A stretch of DNA of 17,684 nt, taken from NCBI GenBank assembly GCA_964628515.1, contig CAZVNZ010000042.1, positions 1 through 17,684 on the forward strand, read 5' to 3'. This stretch comes from CAZVNZ01 sp964628515 (GTDB lineage: Bacteria; Bacillota; Clostridia; Christensenellales; Christensenellaceae). Under the pieces are notes generated by a model, which made no database searches, was not told where the DNA came from, and saw only the letters and a program-made list of their open reading frames with translations. Below are positions 1 to 7,492 of this stretch, piece by piece; positions within the stretch are counted from its first letter, which is position 1; each line of letters begins with the position of its first letter. The position numbers were made by a program, and so were the translations under genes.

Positions 1-1854
1 ACAGCAACATATACATTTAATATTACGGCACCGTCGGTTAGTGCAAATACATCATTTAATCTATGGGCAAAAGCGGATAGATACGACAATAACGTGGAGC
101 TTAAAGAAAATGACAATGTAGGCAACAAGGCTATCACCATAAAGCCAAACAACAACCTAACTATGATGAGTGTTGTAACGGATAAGCAAACATACGAGGC
201 AGAGGAAAACGGCACGGCAACAGCGGTGGTTAAAAACACAGGCGGTAATACTCTTACCAACATCCCTGTACGACTAACGGTAAGCCCTTCAAATTCCTTT
301 ACAATTACAAGTCCGAATAAAACTATAAATCGACTTGCTCCCGGAGAAAGTGTAAATGTTACTTGGAACATTAAAAGCGGAGCTTTAACAGCAGATACTA
401 CGAGTACATTTACCGCAACGGTAGACCCCGAAAACATTATCCCCGAAACAAACGAGAACGACAATAGTGCTACAAATAATGCTGTAGCGGAGCGTCTAAA
501 ACCCGATTTAGTAGTTGAAAGTGTACTTACAAACAAAGAGCCCGACAAAGTGTTTGAGGCAGGGGAAATTATTGTAATTACGGCTACTGTGCGTAATATT
601 GGCAAGGCAAATGCAGGGGCAAACACATTACAGCTTTCTCAAATTGCCCCCGACAGTATGCAACTTGAAGGTTTCGACCAATCACAAGCACCCGAAAATA
701 ATCCATATTTTGAAGTAGAGATAGGTTCGCTTGCTCCCGGAGCAGGCACAAGTGTTACGTGGCGGTTTGTAAACCCAATACGTGTAGAAGCACGCAATGT
801 GGATGCCACGGCAACCGCAGATGTATACAACGTTGTGGACGAGCTTCGAGAAGACAACAATACCAATACCATAAAGCTGACACTAAATCCGGGCAAACCC
901 GATTTTACTCCTGTATGGCACAATGTAGTTAATAATCAAATATTTAAAGCAGGCTACGAGGCTATAATATCTGCCAAAATTCGTAACATTGGTAAAATAT
1001 CAAGCGATGGTGTTAATATCCGCTTGCATCTAAACGGCAAGGATTATGCTGATAAAATAGATATTCCTACTGCTACACCCAATTATCCTACGGGATTTCA
1101 TTCGGCAGGTGGAAATATAGCATCCTTCAGAGTGCGTATGCCAAGTGTTGCAGGCACATATACAATGACTGTAACGGCAGACCCAACAGATATTGTACCT
1201 GAAGAGTTGGAGAATAATAACGTAGCTACAATAAGAATTGTAGTGCAGGAAGAAACTACTCCGCCTGTTATAGATGTTATAGACCCAGGTACAATTCCAG
1301 AGCCACCCGACATACCTTATACAGACACGACGTTTTGGGAGGAAATACGCAAAAAAGGCGACAAAGAGTATGAAGTACGGTCTTACTATGCAACTCTAAC
1401 ACAGGAGTTTATAATGATGCCTGCATCCTATGTAGCAAGGGAAGAGACACCAAACGAAATAGAGAGCGGTTTTGGTTTGGAAGGCTTTACTATAACAAAA
1501 ATAGATACTAACTACGACCGCCCCAACTTAATCGTTGGTGCTCAAATAGTAAGAACATACTACCCCGAAACAAATTACGGAGACCCACCGTTTGCAGGGT
1601 ATCACGAAAAATTGCAAGCAGTTGCCGGCGGAAATGATTTTATGCGTAAATGGATTATGAAAATAAATCCATTGAGCGTAAAAGGTTATTCCGTACACTA
1701 TACACCTAAGTGGTTTCCCGATGGTGATTATAAGGCTTTGAGTTATGCAATTAGCGGTTATACACCTGCAGGACAACTATCAAGTGTTGCGGTAAACGGT
1801 GATGTAGAAATAGTTGGAGATATGTATGACAGAGTTACTTCGGGTAACAGATAA
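1..1854 (+). CDS. CARDB-repeat secreted or surface protein, 5' end outside the window
   Basis: The frame is open from base 1 (TYTFNITAPSVSAN...) to TAA at 1852, so the start, any signal peptide and more repeats lie upstream. A GTG at 94 is an internal valine. The visible 617 residues contain about three successive CARDB-like Ig-fold units. Each has phrases such as 'VVKNTGGNTLTN', 'TVRNIGKANAG' or 'KIRNIGKISSDG', a 'LAPGxSVNVTW' strand and a closing 'ENDN' or 'ELENNN' motif. The first unit is preceded by the end of a fourth. A Pro-rich linker (PPVIDVIDPGTIPEPPDIP) leads to a C-terminal domain of about 190 residues that I do not recognise. No LPXTG motif or C-terminal membrane segment is seen, so attachment is unclear. 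It lies just upstream of the Tad-type pilus genes, separated by a terminator, which suggests an exported adhesin or pilus-associated factor. That role is inference. Confidence 0.85.
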   Translation, partial: TATYTFNITAPSVSANTSFNLWAKADRYDNNVELKENDNVGNKAITIKPNNNLTMMSVVTDKQTYEAEENGTATAVVKNTGGNTLTNIPVRLTVSPSNSFTITSPNKTINRLAPGESVNVTWNIKSGALTADTTSTFTATVDPENIIPETNENDNSATNNAVAERLKPDLVVESVLTNKEPDKVFEAGEIIVITATVRNIGKANAGANTLQLSQIAPDSMQLEGFDQSQAPENNPYFEVEIGSLAPGAGTSVTWRFVNPIRVEARNVDATATADVYNVVDELREDNNTNTIKLTLNPGKPDFTPVWHNVVNNQIFKAGYEAIISAKIRNIGKISSDGVNIRLHLNGKDYADKIDIPTATPNYPTGFHSAGGNIASFRVRMPSVAGTYTMTVTADPTDIVPEELENNNVATIRIVVQEETTPPVIDVIDPGTIPEPPDIPYTDTTFWEEIRKKGDKEYEVRSYYATLTQEFIMMPASYVAREETPNEIESGFGLEGFTITKIDTNYDRPNLIVGAQIVRTYYPETNYGDPPFAGYHEKLQAVAGGNDFMRKWIMKINPLSVKGYSVHYTPKWFPDGDYKALSYAISGYTPAGQLSSVAVNGDVEIVGDMYDRVTSGNR

Positions 1855-1872
1855 TTAAGCCCCCTAAGCAAG

Positions 1873-1914
1873 AGTAGCCACCTAAGCATTTTTGCTTTTT
1901 GGCTACTTTTGTTT
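1873..1914 (+). terminator. Rho-independent terminator after the CARDB gene
   Basis: AGTAGCCA (1873-1880) pairs with TGGCTACT (1900-1907). An inner stem AAGCA/TGCTT (1884-1888 with 1893-1897) closes a TTTT loop, and TTTGTTT follows. It starts 18 bp after the stop codon and separates the surface protein from the pilus operon, though read-through could still feed the operon. Confidence 0.85.
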
Positions 1915-1938
1915 AAACATTAATGGAGATATTGATAA

Positions 1939-2373
1939 ATGAATACAGAAACAATCAAGCACATTTTGTATGTGCTATTTTTATGCGCAATTTTAGTGTG
2001 CGGAGTTATTGACTACAAAAAACGCATTATTCCCAATGTAGCTATACTGATTATGCTTGTCCTTGGAGTATTGTTACAGCTTATTGTATTTGATGTTTCA
2101 AGAATAATACTTGCAATAATTGTACTTACATTATTACTTGTTTTTGCATATAAAACTTGCGGAGCGGGAGATATTAAATTATTTTTTGTTAGTGCGCTAT
2201 TCTTAGGAGTATATCCCTTTCTTTTTTCTATAATACTCTTAGGAATAACTACTATTATATTTAGGGTTGCACAATACCCTAAACAACAAATGGTGGCAAT
2301 GGGGGCATATTATGCTCCCGGAGCTGCCCTTATACTTATTTATTATATTATAAAGGAGATTTCAGTTATATGA
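1939..2373 (+). CDS. A24 prepilin peptidase (TadV/CpaA type)
   Basis: This 144-aa, almost entirely hydrophobic protein looks like the membrane aspartyl protease that trims type IV/Flp prepilins. The two catalytic aspartates are visible. One is D25 in 'GVIDYKKRIIPN', and the other is D78 in the GxGD motif 'GAGDIKL'. About five membrane segments are predicted by eye. The length fits the short TadV/CpaA type, which lacks the N-methyltransferase domain of larger PilD enzymes. The start has a modest GGAGA ten bases upstream. Its stop overlaps the next start as ATGA (2370-2373), indicating translational coupling. Its likely substrate is the small prepilin encoded at 7159-7359, six genes downstream in the same operon. 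Confidence 0.88.
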   Translation: MNTETIKHILYVLFLCAILVCGVIDYKKRIIPNVAILIMLVLGVLLQLIVFDVSRIILAIIVLTLLLVFAYKTCGAGDIKLFFVSALFLGVYPFLFSIILLGITTIIFRVAQYPKQQMVAMGAYYAPGAALILIYYIIKEISVI

Positions 2374-3245
2374 ATTATTCAAACAAAAAAAAGTTATTGG
2401 GAGCGGTAGCAATAGCACTATCTATTGTATTTGTAGTTGGGTTTTATATGATTTCACAAAAGTATAAAACTCAAACGGCATTAACATTTGTAGCAATGCA
2501 AGACATTAACGAAAATACGCAAATTATGGACGAGATGGTGCAGGAAATACAGGTTTTAAGAAGTGATTTGCCCGAGGGGGCTATGCTTAAAAAGGATGCA
2601 ATAATCGGTAAATACGCATCTATAAAAATGTTAAAGGGGGATTACATTAAAGCACAAAAATTATCGGACAACCCTGTGCTTGTAACAAACGAATTGGAAA
2701 GCTTTAAAAAACACGATAAAAATGTAATCTCTCTTACTATACCATCTACGGCTGCAGGTGTTTCGGGTGCTTTGGAAAAAGGGGATGTAGTTGCTCTGTA
2801 TACCGTGCCCAAAAGCAACAATTACATAATGAGAAATGTATATGCCGAGGATGCTCAAATAGATGCAAATGCAGGAGTAGAGTCCTTAAATATTGACGGT
2901 GAAGAAAACTCAGAAACTACAGATGCAGATTCTGCACTAATTACTACTGAGGAGCAGGCGCAACAACAGCAACAAATTCAACAAACGACAGGTAGTCTTG
3001 GCATATTATATGATGATTTGAGGTTTGTAGAGGTGTGCTCGATTCTAAGCAATACAACAGTAACTACCGACAAAGATGGCAATAAAATAACCAACTCCAC
3101 ACCCGTTACTATTTCCTTATATGTTACTGAAGAACAAGCAAAAAAACTTGTAGGAATAGAACAAGATAAGTCCCTGCACGTTGTGTTCGTTGCAAGAGGA
3201 GAGGAGAGGGAGAAATTCATAAGTAAGGAGGAGCTGATATGGTAA
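2370..3245 (+). CDS. CpaB/RcpC-like pilus assembly protein with SAF domain
   Basis: A short basic N-terminus and one membrane anchor (about residues 9-29) lead to an extracytoplasmic SAF-type domain at about residues 37-100, with 'VAMQDINENTQIMDEMV' and 'GKYASIKMLKGDYIKAQKL'. A beta-rich RcpC-like region follows ('ISLTIPSTAAGVSGALEKGDVVALYTV'). An acidic and then Gln-rich insert (about 165-206, ending QAQQQQQIQQ) interrupts this region. In Tad systems CpaB/RcpC supports pilus assembly at the cell envelope. In Gram-negatives it works with a secretin that is absent here, so the monoderm protein probably lines or guides the pilus through the wall (inference). The start has AAGGAG at 2353-2358. 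The end overlaps the next gene by 7 bases. Confidence 0.85.
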   Translation: MNYSNKKKLLGAVAIALSIVFVVGFYMISQKYKTQTALTFVAMQDINENTQIMDEMVQEIQVLRSDLPEGAMLKKDAIIGKYASIKMLKGDYIKAQKLSDNPVLVTNELESFKKHDKNVISLTIPSTAAGVSGALEKGDVVALYTVPKSNNYIMRNVYAEDAQIDANAGVESLNIDGEENSETTDADSALITTEEQAQQQQQIQQTTGSLGILYDDLRFVEVCSILSNTTVTTDKDGNKITNSTPVTISLYVTEEQAKKLVGIEQDKSLHVVFVARGEEREKFISKEELIW

Positions 3246-3985
3246 TTGCGATAATAGGGCGAGACGGTAGCGGTAAATCTTCCGTTGCAAAAGAAATAGG
3301 GAGACTGCTTGCAAAGGATAACCTTGTAGCCATAGTAAATACGGATTTAACACAGCCTACTATATATAACGAGGAAGTTTATTCTCTTGGTTATTATGTG
3401 TCTACGGTTTCAAAGAAGAATGTAAATCCATATTTGTATAAAGATGAAAAGATAAACGGGTTATTTCACGCAGGAACTATAAAAACCGATGACATTTTCA
3501 CATTCGAAAGCGTTGGGCTTGATAACAACTATACAAGCCAAGCAGAATACTTCATATCCGGATGCGGTGAAGATTTACAACACACTATTATTGATTTATC
3601 CTCACAAAAAACAGACCCTTTCATTTCGCAAGTAATTAAAGCCGATAAAGTGCTGATTTTAGCCACCGCAGATGTTCAAGGTATGTTTTATTTAAAATCC
3701 ATAAAGCCTATGGTAAAAAACGTTGCAAATGTTGAATATGTGCTATCTAAAGTAAAAGAATACGAAGATATAGAAACATTTCAGGAGCTTGCTCAAATTA
3801 AGGCGAAATATGTATTGCCGTATTCAGATGGGATAATTTTTTGCAATGCCTGCAATGCAACGATGAACGAAGCAAAAGGCAAATCTGCAAAAAAATGGCT
3901 TGAAGAAATTAAAAAAATTGCAGTAGATATTGAGAGTATATCGAATGAAAACCGGGAAGATATATCTGAGAGAACGGAGGTGTAG
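3239..3985 (+). CDS. CpaE/TadZ-like P-loop ATPase of the pilus locus
   Basis: This is a 248-aa cytoplasmic protein with an N-terminal P-loop, GRDGSGKS (residues 7-14), in a MinD/CpaE-like context: 'VAIVNTDLTQPTIY' as the switch strand, then 'HTIIDLSSQKTDPFISQVIKADKVLILAT' as the Walker B-like region. In Tad systems CpaE/TadZ places the assembly machine in the cell. The P-loop reads GxxxxGKS and lacks the first lysine of the deviant Walker motif (KGGxGKT) typical of MinD/ParA, so membrane-switch behaviour like MinD is uncertain. The ATG follows AAGGAGGAG by a short spacer and overlaps the upstream stop, indicating coupling. The C-terminal 30 residues are highly charged. Family assignment rests on motif plus position between cpaB- and cpaF-like genes. 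Confidence 0.8.
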   Translation: MVIAIIGRDGSGKSSVAKEIGRLLAKDNLVAIVNTDLTQPTIYNEEVYSLGYYVSTVSKKNVNPYLYKDEKINGLFHAGTIKTDDIFTFESVGLDNNYTSQAEYFISGCGEDLQHTIIDLSSQKTDPFISQVIKADKVLILATADVQGMFYLKSIKPMVKNVANVEYVLSKVKEYEDIETFQELAQIKAKYVLPYSDGIIFCNACNATMNEAKGKSAKKWLEEIKKIAVDIESISNENREDISERTEV

Positions 3986-3988
3986 TAT

Positions 3989-5308
3989 ATGGCACTAAGT
4001 GATATTGTAAAAAACAGTACATCGGATTTTGAAGTTGATACAAGCATAAATTTCAACGACTTATTAGCCGAAGCAAGAAGTTATATTGCATCAAACCACG
4101 TAGATACATTAGCTGATGTTATAGAAAATAAGATAAGAACTTCCAAGGGGAATTTAAGAGCTATTTTGGAAATTTGGCTATCGAAACACGAATATATTAA
4201 AGATAGTCATATTAAAGATAAAAATGCTTTAATAGATAAACTGATTTCCGAAATGAGCGGTTTTGGGTTTTTAGATGAGCTTCTTTATAATGATGATGTA
4301 GAGGAAATTTGCGGAAATGCGTGGGACGATATTGAAGTAATTTATGCTGATGGTAGGAAAGAAAAATATAAAGAGCATTTCAGAACTCCGCAAGTGGCTA
4401 TCGACCAAATAAACAAGCTAATGCAAATAGGCGGAAAAGTGCTTGATAATGCAACACCAACAGAAGAGGCAAGAGTGTTGCCGGGAGTTAGATTAGCCGG
4501 CACGGCTTGTCCTATATGCGATAAAGATGTTGCTGCTTCATTTGCAATAAGACGGCAGAGAAAAACATTTGTAACAAGAGAACAAATATTAGAATGGGAT
4601 ACCGCCACTACCGAAATGCTTGACTTTTTAGAAAAATGTGTAGCTTGTGGCATATCGGTATTGTTTGCAGGAGAAACAGGGAGCGGAAAAACCACTAATG
4701 TGTCATATTTACTTTCAAATGTAGAGCTGTCAAAAAGGATAATTACCATAGAAGAAGACACACGAGAATTTGACCTTGTAAGAAAAGATGATGACGGCAA
4801 TATAATTACAAGTGTAATACACTGGGTTACCCGACCTCACGAGAACGAGAGTATGAACGTTTCCGCTAAATCCTTAGCACGTAGAGCATTAAGGTACACT
4901 CCCGACATTATTGTTTTAGCAGAAATGCGTGGAGAGGAAGCCTTTATTGCGGTAAATGCCTCTATAACAGGGCATAGTGTAATATCAACACTTCACGCAG
5001 CAGGCATAAGGGAAACCTACGAGAGACTGGCACTAATGTTTGCAGAAGAACCGTCCGCACATTCTTTTTCGGGAACGCAAATTTACGAGCTTGTTGTATC
5101 TGCTTTTCCTATAATAGTTCATACTTGTAAAACGGGTAGCGGTAAAAGAAAAATCGTATCAATAACGGAAGGACTGAGATATACGGCTGACGGAGGTGTA
5201 AATGTAAATCCCTTGTTTAAATACGATTTCAAAAAAAAGAAACACATTAAAATAGGTGAGGTATCGGAAAGAATACAGGAAAAATTCAACGAAAGAGGAG
5301 ATGGTTAA
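3989..5308 (+). CDS. CpaF/TadA-type secretion ATPase
   Basis: This 439-aa protein is the motor ATPase of a Tad/Flp pilus (VirB11/GspE superfamily) and should form a cytoplasmic hexamer driving pilin polymerisation. An N-terminal helical region is followed by the all-beta N1 domain ('GFGFLDELLYNDDVEEICGN'). Walker A is GETGSGKT at residues 228-235. The acidic box is 'IITIEEDTREF'. The Walker B segment is 'DIIVLAEMRGEE' (306-317), and the His box is 'STLHAAG'. All catalytic elements are intact, and the length is normal for the family. The start at 3989 has GGAGGT eight bases upstream, only 3 bp after the previous stop. The gene ends just before tadB, whose ribosome binding site lies in its last codons. 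Confidence 0.95.
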   Translation: MALSDIVKNSTSDFEVDTSINFNDLLAEARSYIASNHVDTLADVIENKIRTSKGNLRAILEIWLSKHEYIKDSHIKDKNALIDKLISEMSGFGFLDELLYNDDVEEICGNAWDDIEVIYADGRKEKYKEHFRTPQVAIDQINKLMQIGGKVLDNATPTEEARVLPGVRLAGTACPICDKDVAASFAIRRQRKTFVTREQILEWDTATTEMLDFLEKCVACGISVLFAGETGSGKTTNVSYLLSNVELSKRIITIEEDTREFDLVRKDDDGNIITSVIHWVTRPHENESMNVSAKSLARRALRYTPDIIVLAEMRGEEAFIAVNASITGHSVISTLHAAGIRETYERLALMFAEEPSAHSFSGTQIYELVVSAFPIIVHTCKTGSGKRKIVSITEGLRYTADGGVNVNPLFKYDFKKKKHIKIGEVSERIQEKFNERGDG

Positions 5309-5309
5309 T

Positions 5310-6236
5310 ATGCAGGATTTTATTGTATATCTACTTTTGTTTATATTGCTTGCGGTACTTATGTTTATCATATTTGGAGTGGACGTTAAAAAATTCTTTG
5401 AGAGTAAATCTTTAAAGAAACACGAATTGCGTAAACGTAAAATTGAGCAGATTACAGGTAAAAATCCTAAAGGTATCAGAAAAATATTATTATCCGCAGA
5501 GCAGATGCTTATAGCCTCGGGTATGGACGAAAAAGTAAACACATATAAAGTATCGGCAGTATTGCTTGCCCTAACAGGTTTTTTTGTAGGGTTACTCTTA
5601 GACAACTTGCTTTTGGGCATAGTTTTGATGCCAAGTCTTGCAGCCATACCTTTGGCTATTATTTATTTTAGAACACAAGAATACACAAAAATCGTAAATA
5701 ATTCCCTGGAAAATGCCATTACTATAATTACAAACAGTTACATACAAACAAATGATTTACGTGTATCCGTAGAAAACTCCTTAGAATCCCTGCAAGCACC
5801 ACTCGATGGGATTTTTAAACAGTTTTTGGTTGAGGTAACGCACATTAATCCTAATGTTTCGGATGCCATTAGAAATATGAGAAATAAAAACGATAATTAT
5901 TTTTGGCACGAGTGGTGCGACAAACTTATTCATTGCCAAGACGACAGTATTTTAAGATACGGGCTCACAGGCATAGTATCCTCTTTGAGCATACTGAGAA
6001 GAACAGAAATGGAGCACGAGACAGAATCGAAAAATACCGTAAGAAACTATTTGGTTTCTATTGGTGTTGTGCTGTTTTTTGTTGCAATTATGATGTTTAC
6101 TATGCCACAGATTTACGAAAAGTTATTTTTTACTACTGCAGGCAAAGTAACCTTAGCTATAGTTGCTGTAATCAATATTATAGGGGTATTTATGATTGTG
6201 CGTACAAACAGACCTTATAAGGTTAAGGAGGAATAA
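5310..6236 (+). CDS. TadB-like pilus inner-membrane platform protein
   Basis: This 308-aa type II secretion system F-family (T2SSF) membrane protein is half of the platform on which the CpaF-type ATPase acts. Membrane segments are seen near residues 3-25, two in the 80-125 region, and two near the C-terminus ('NYLVSIGVVLFFVAIMMFTMP' and 'VTLAIVAVINIIGVFMIV'). The cytoplasmic helical T2SSF core ('LENAITIITNSYIQTNDLRVSVENSLE') lies between. An upstream in-frame ATG at 5301 directly abuts the AGAGGAG ribosome binding site, so ATG 5310 (spacing about 9) is the better start. A still longer open frame back to 5256 would be hidden inside the cpaF-like gene. Position between cpaF- and tadC-like genes is the classical order. 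Confidence 0.87.
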   Translation: MQDFIVYLLLFILLAVLMFIIFGVDVKKFFESKSLKKHELRKRKIEQITGKNPKGIRKILLSAEQMLIASGMDEKVNTYKVSAVLLALTGFFVGLLLDNLLLGIVLMPSLAAIPLAIIYFRTQEYTKIVNNSLENAITIITNSYIQTNDLRVSVENSLESLQAPLDGIFKQFLVEVTHINPNVSDAIRNMRNKNDNYFWHEWCDKLIHCQDDSILRYGLTGIVSSLSILRRTEMEHETESKNTVRNYLVSIGVVLFFVAIMMFTMPQIYEKLFFTTAGKVTLAIVAVINIIGVFMIVRTNRPYKVKEE

Positions 6237-6239
6237 AGT

Positions 6240-7118
6240 GTGATAAATATAGTACTTATTTTTTTAATAGCGCTTGTGCTTTTTTGGGGAATATATAAAT
6301 TGCTTATTGCACTAAATAAAATTCCCGACAGAAAATGCACAAAAGCATTATACGAAGCATTTAAAGACAAGAATACCAAAAAGAAAATAGAAAACTCGGC
6401 GCTTATGCCTATAGCAAAAAAAGTAGCTCCAATAATAATTATGAATGAGTTTAAAAAAGAGCAATTAAAAGATGATTTAAAAAGATTAAATATTCCTATT
6501 AAACCGGAGGTATACATTGCTTATACACTTGTTCAATCGCTACTGATAGGCATATTCTCCATTCCGTTTTTCATAATAGGTTGGGGAGGCATTGGAGCAA
6601 TTATTGCAGTTTTGGCAGTAATTGCTTTTTTTATGGGTAAAAAATCCGATAGCAAAAAAATTATAAGAATTAATGAGCAAATTCAAAACGAGCTACCACA
6701 ATTAGCGGAGAGCTTAAACAGCACTCTTGGCAGCTCAAGGGATATTCTTTCTTTTTTTAAAAGGCATAGAAGAATGGTAAGAGATTGCCTAAAAAAAGAT
6801 TTAGATATTCTTGTTTTTGAAATGCAATCGGGTAGCCATATTAAAGCATTGGAAAATTTATCCAAACGTATAAGAATGCCCGAAATATCTCAACTGGTAA
6901 ATATTTTGATTAACATTGTGCAAGGTATAAATCAAAATAATGCACTTAGCGAGTATGCAAACAATGTGCGTACTTTAATGCACGAAAGATTCAGACAGGA
7001 ATTGCAAGCACGTTCCTTAAAATCTTACCCGGCACTTATGATTATTGTAATTTCTTTTACATTGATAATAGCTGTGCCAATGGGTCTTATTGTGTTTGAA
7101 AACCTACAAATGATATAG
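6240..7118 (+). CDS. TadC-like pilus inner-membrane platform protein
   Basis: This 292-aa protein is the second T2SSF-family platform protein, paired with the preceding TadB. It has an N-terminal membrane segment (residues 2-22), two adjacent segments around 95-130 ('SLLIGIFSIPFFIIGWGG', 'GAIIAVLAVIAFFMG') and a C-terminal one ('ALMIIVISFTLIIAVPMGLIVF'). The T2SSF core carries 'NEQIQNELPQLAESLNSTLGSSRDILSFFKRHRR'. Translation starts at GTG 6240, 8 bases after a perfect AAGGAGG (6225-6231) and 3 bases after the previous stop. There is no good ATG nearby. Co-transcription with the rest of the pilus operon is clear from spacing. Confidence 0.87.
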   Translation: MINIVLIFLIALVLFWGIYKLLIALNKIPDRKCTKALYEAFKDKNTKKKIENSALMPIAKKVAPIIIMNEFKKEQLKDDLKRLNIPIKPEVYIAYTLVQSLLIGIFSIPFFIIGWGGIGAIIAVLAVIAFFMGKKSDSKKIIRINEQIQNELPQLAESLNSTLGSSRDILSFFKRHRRMVRDCLKKDLDILVFEMQSGSHIKALENLSKRIRMPEISQLVNILINIVQGINQNNALSEYANNVRTLMHERFRQELQARSLKSYPALMIIVISFTLIIAVPMGLIVFENLQMI

Positions 7119-7158
7119 CCTTAGTGCTTATTATAAAATTATTTAAGGAGGATTTATA

Positions 7159-7359
7159 ATGAATAAATCAGCAAAAATTAAGAATTATTTCGGCAAATTT
7201 TTCAGCAAAGAAGATGGCGTGGTTTCCACCGAGCTTGTAATTGGCATTGCCGTTGTAGCATCTCTTATGATTGCAGTATTCGTTATTGCTAACGTAGTGT
7301 TGCCTCAAACTTTTGAAACAACAATACAAAATGTAGCAGATGCTGTAGCAAGGACATAA
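7159..7359 (+). CDS. Flp-like prepilin (major pilin candidate)
   Basis: This 66-aa protein has the full layout of a type IVb/Flp prepilin. A basic leader of 20 residues ends in Gly20 (MNKSAKIKNYFGKFFSKEDG). The predicted cleavage is G20|VVSTE, leaving Glu at mature position +5, followed by an unbroken hydrophobic helix ('LVIGIAVVASLMIAVFVIANVV') and a short C-terminus. The mature pilin would be only 46 residues. The ribosome binding site AAGGAGG (7145-7151) is excellent, consistent with high expression. It is the last gene of the operon, 40 bp after tadC, and is followed by a GC-rich hairpin. The A24 peptidase at 1939-2373 should process it. It is the only candidate pilin in the window, though others may lie upstream. 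Confidence 0.85.
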   Translation: MNKSAKIKNYFGKFFSKEDGVVSTELVIGIAVVASLMIAVFVIANVVLPQTFETTIQNVADAVART

Positions 7360-7375
7360 CAGGCGGACATTACAG

Positions 7376-7398
7376 AAAAAAAGGGGATTTTCCCCTTT
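7376..7398. terminator. Symmetric GC hairpin after the pilin gene
   Basis: AAAGGGGA (7380-7387) pairs with TCCCCTTT (7391-7398) around a TTT loop. A run of As precedes it and only three Ts follow. It can therefore end pilus-operon transcription weakly on the + strand and would be a better terminator for any transcript arriving on the - strand. Confidence 0.6.
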
Positions 7399-7420
7399 GT
7401 GAAAACTGCATTAGAGCTTA

Positions 7421-7464
7421 TACGGTGCAATTCCGTAAGTTTTCGTTATTAATACTATTAGTAT
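7421..7464. promoter_or_regulatory. Two dyads in the rep upstream region
   Basis: TACGG (7421-7425) pairs with CCGTA (7433-7437) across 7 bases. ATACTA-T-TAGTAT (7452-7464) is an odd palindrome overlapping a possible -10 (TATATT, 7462-7467). No convincing -35 is visible. These could be operators or a small leader structure controlling the replication gene. Confidence 0.3.
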
Positions 7465-7492
7465 ATTTTTTGTTTTTAGGGGGAAATTAGAA

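Noticed and set aside
2950..2990. CAA/CAG-rich tract in the CpaB-like gene as a microsatellite
   Set aside because: It encodes a short Gln-rich linker with mixed codons. The tract is too short and imperfect to call a phase-variable repeat.
4342..4800. 152-codon antisense open frame within the cpaF-like gene
   Set aside because: Ser-rich shadow translation of a well-conserved ATPase, with no start signals on the - strand.
5159..5647. 162-codon antisense open frame across the cpaF/tadB junction
   Set aside because: Overlaps two strongly supported genes, with low-complexity composition and no family resemblance.
5903..6220. 105-codon open frame overlapping the tadB-like gene in another frame
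   Set aside because: Cys- and Tyr-rich composition, no ribosome binding site and no recognisable family, unlike the nested tnpV.
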